Positions 32,260 through 33,376 of a stretch of DNA of 33,376 nt are shown in pieces (the stretch's first letter is position 1; each line of letters begins with the position of its first letter). Both the position numbers and the translations under genes were made by a program. The stretch spans positions 1-33,376 of the forward strand of contig JAPKAM010000018.1 in NCBI GenBank assembly GCA_028825265.1, in the 5' to 3' direction. Source of the stretch: Planctomycetota bacterium. Lineage in GTDB: Bacteria > Planctomycetota > UBA8108 > UBA1146. A model generated the notes under the pieces. The model was not told the DNA's origin and searched no databases. It saw nothing but the letters and a program-made list of their open reading frames with translations.

Positions 32260-33376
32260 ATGTATCTCTCGAAAGTAGTTTCTAGTACACGGATATTCAC
32301 GTGGGTTGTTGCGGTACTGGTGTTCTCGAGCACTGTATTCGCTGGTGGGGGACAGTCACTTAACATCAGCAGTGACAGCACCCAAGGCTTGGGTGCGGTA
32401 GATCTGACGATCAGCCTCGATTCGGTCGCAGAGACTGAAGGATTCGTCCTTGCGGTCGCATACGACGACTCGTTGGTTTCAGTCTCAAACCTGTCGACCG
32501 CTGGAACCGCAACAGAAAGTGCCAGTTCAGAACTGGTAGTTCCTGAAATCCTTTCCGGTGGATTTACATTGGGTGTCGTTGTTGACGCAAACCCACCCTT
32601 TGATGGCCATGCGATCCCTGCAGGGACTGGCCAATCACTCGCTATGGTGACCGTCACTCCCATGGCGATCGTCTCGGTCGAAACCGATGTCGCTTTTTCA
32701 TTCTCTGATAACACCCTGAACAACCCTCCCCTGGCCAACATTATCGTCCAGGGTGGATTGTCTGTGGGAGCTGCAGCTGGCCTGGGACTCAATGGGGGTA
32801 CAGTGACCCTCATGGTTCCCCCTCCAGCCACAATGAGAATCGAAGATGGTTCGGCGACCGCGGATGGTACCGGTTCCACCGGTGATGCTCGAATCATGCT
32901 CGACAACAGTCTGGGTGGTGTTCAGGGCTTCGTGACCGCGATCTCTCATGATCCGACCATGATTACCCTCGAGGGAATCTCCACTGGTGCGGATGCGGAT
33001 GCGGCCGGTGCTGAGTTCCAAATCTCGAATAGTTATGCCAACGGTGGAACTTTTGGAGTCGTCCTCGATTTCCAGTCGCCTTTCGATGGGCAGACGATTC
33101 CCGAGGGGAACGACACTCACATCGCCACCTACACCTACTCTTGCAACAATGCGAATATCTACGTTGAAGGGGAGCCGACTCCTGCGAGTGACTCCAGTGC
33201 TCTGACACTCAGTGACGGGCTGCTTGGAGTTCCGACCCTCGACAATGTGATCGTGGTCGGTGGACTCTCGGTGTCTCCATTGCATGAAAATGGCACCTTC
33301 ACCTGTGATCCGATCGCATTCCCAGCCGAGGACACCACCCTCTGGATGGAAACCGCCTTCGAAGAGGGTGCAGGGA
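32260..33376 (+). CDS. Secreted protein with two cohesin-like beta-sandwich repeats, 3' end outside window
   Basis: I do not recognise a named family. The frame is open from ATG 32260 (after GGGAGGAG) to the edge, 372 residues so far; an in-frame ATG at 32242 is an alternative. A signal peptide is clear: basic start, hydrophobic stretch WVVAVLVFSSTV (about 15-26), and a likely cut after VFA (26-28). Two repeats follow with a ~162-residue offset: GFVLAVAYDD (61) matches GFVTAISHDP (223), GVVVDANPPFDG (105) matches GVVLDFQSPFDG (266), and NIIVQGGLSV (160) matches NVIVVGGLSV (329). The pattern of a strand, then a dDPxxL-like turn, recalls cohesin-type domains. Composition is rich in Gly, Thr, Ser and Val, as in extracellular proteins. 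No functional link to the ribosomal cluster is visible. Confidence 0.8.
   Translation, partial: MYLSKVVSSTRIFTWVVAVLVFSSTVFAGGGQSLNISSDSTQGLGAVDLTISLDSVAETEGFVLAVAYDDSLVSVSNLSTAGTATESASSELVVPEILSGGFTLGVVVDANPPFDGHAIPAGTGQSLAMVTVTPMAIVSVETDVAFSFSDNTLNNPPLANIIVQGGLSVGAAAGLGLNGGTVTLMVPPPATMRIEDGSATADGTGSTGDARIMLDNSLGGVQGFVTAISHDPTMITLEGISTGADADAAGAEFQISNSYANGGTFGVVLDFQSPFDGQTIPEGNDTHIATYTYSCNNANIYVEGEPTPASDSSALTLSDGLLGVPTLDNVIVVGGLSVSPLHENGTFTCDPIAFPAEDTTLWMETAFEEGAG

Overview
The window is almost entirely one co-directional (+ strand) supercluster of transcription and translation genes, with every gene in one orientation: nusG-rplKAJL-rpoBC, rpsL-rpsG, an EF-G gene, the S10 operon, the spc operon with secY-adk-map, and the alpha operon ending in rpoA-rplQ. 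After about 800 bases without a clear gene comes the start of a secreted beta-sandwich repeat protein that runs off the right edge. The DNA looks bacterial and moderately GC-rich. Several features hint at Planctomycetota or a related PVC lineage, as inference only: an EF-G whose domain IV matches the mtEFG2/spdEFG2 type, known from spirochaetes, planctomycetes and delta-proteobacteria; a ribosomal protein S12 with Arg at the streptomycin-determining Lys88 position (many planctomycetes are streptomycin tolerant); and a terminal secreted protein with cohesin-like repeats.

Layout: 1-722 nusG (5' part outside the window); 807-2913 rplK, rplA, rplJ, rplL; 2914-3306 a structured leader; 3307-11560 rpoB and rpoC; 11630-12510 rpsL and rpsG, closed by a very strong intrinsic terminator (12629-12667); 12773-14824 the EF-G gene with its own candidate promoter; 14825-15474 a promoter and long structured leader in place of tuf; 15475-27717 rpsJ through map, tightly packed with many 1-4 base overlaps; 27718-28167 a promoter, a hairpin and a 4 x 14 bp tandem repeat in place of infA; 28168-31451 rpmJ, rpsM, rpsK, rpsD, rpoA, rplQ; 31452-32259 intergenic; 32260-33376 secreted protein.

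The genes make RNA polymerase (alpha, beta, beta'), its elongation factor NusG, about half of the ribosomal proteins, a translocation/recycling GTPase, the SecY translocon channel, adenylate kinase and methionine aminopeptidase. Canonical members missing from their usual slots are tuf, rpmD (L30) and infA. Several core proteins carry unusual low-complexity extensions: an acidic repeat N-terminus on NusG, acidic C-terminal tails on RpoC and L17, and a Gly-rich RGG-type N-terminus on S5.

I see no CRISPR array, tRNA, rRNA, insertion sequence or phage gene. The most unusual points are the EF-G2-like gene in the fusA slot without tuf beside it, the RGG-bearing S5, the heavily structured S10 leader, and the S12 Arg88 signature.
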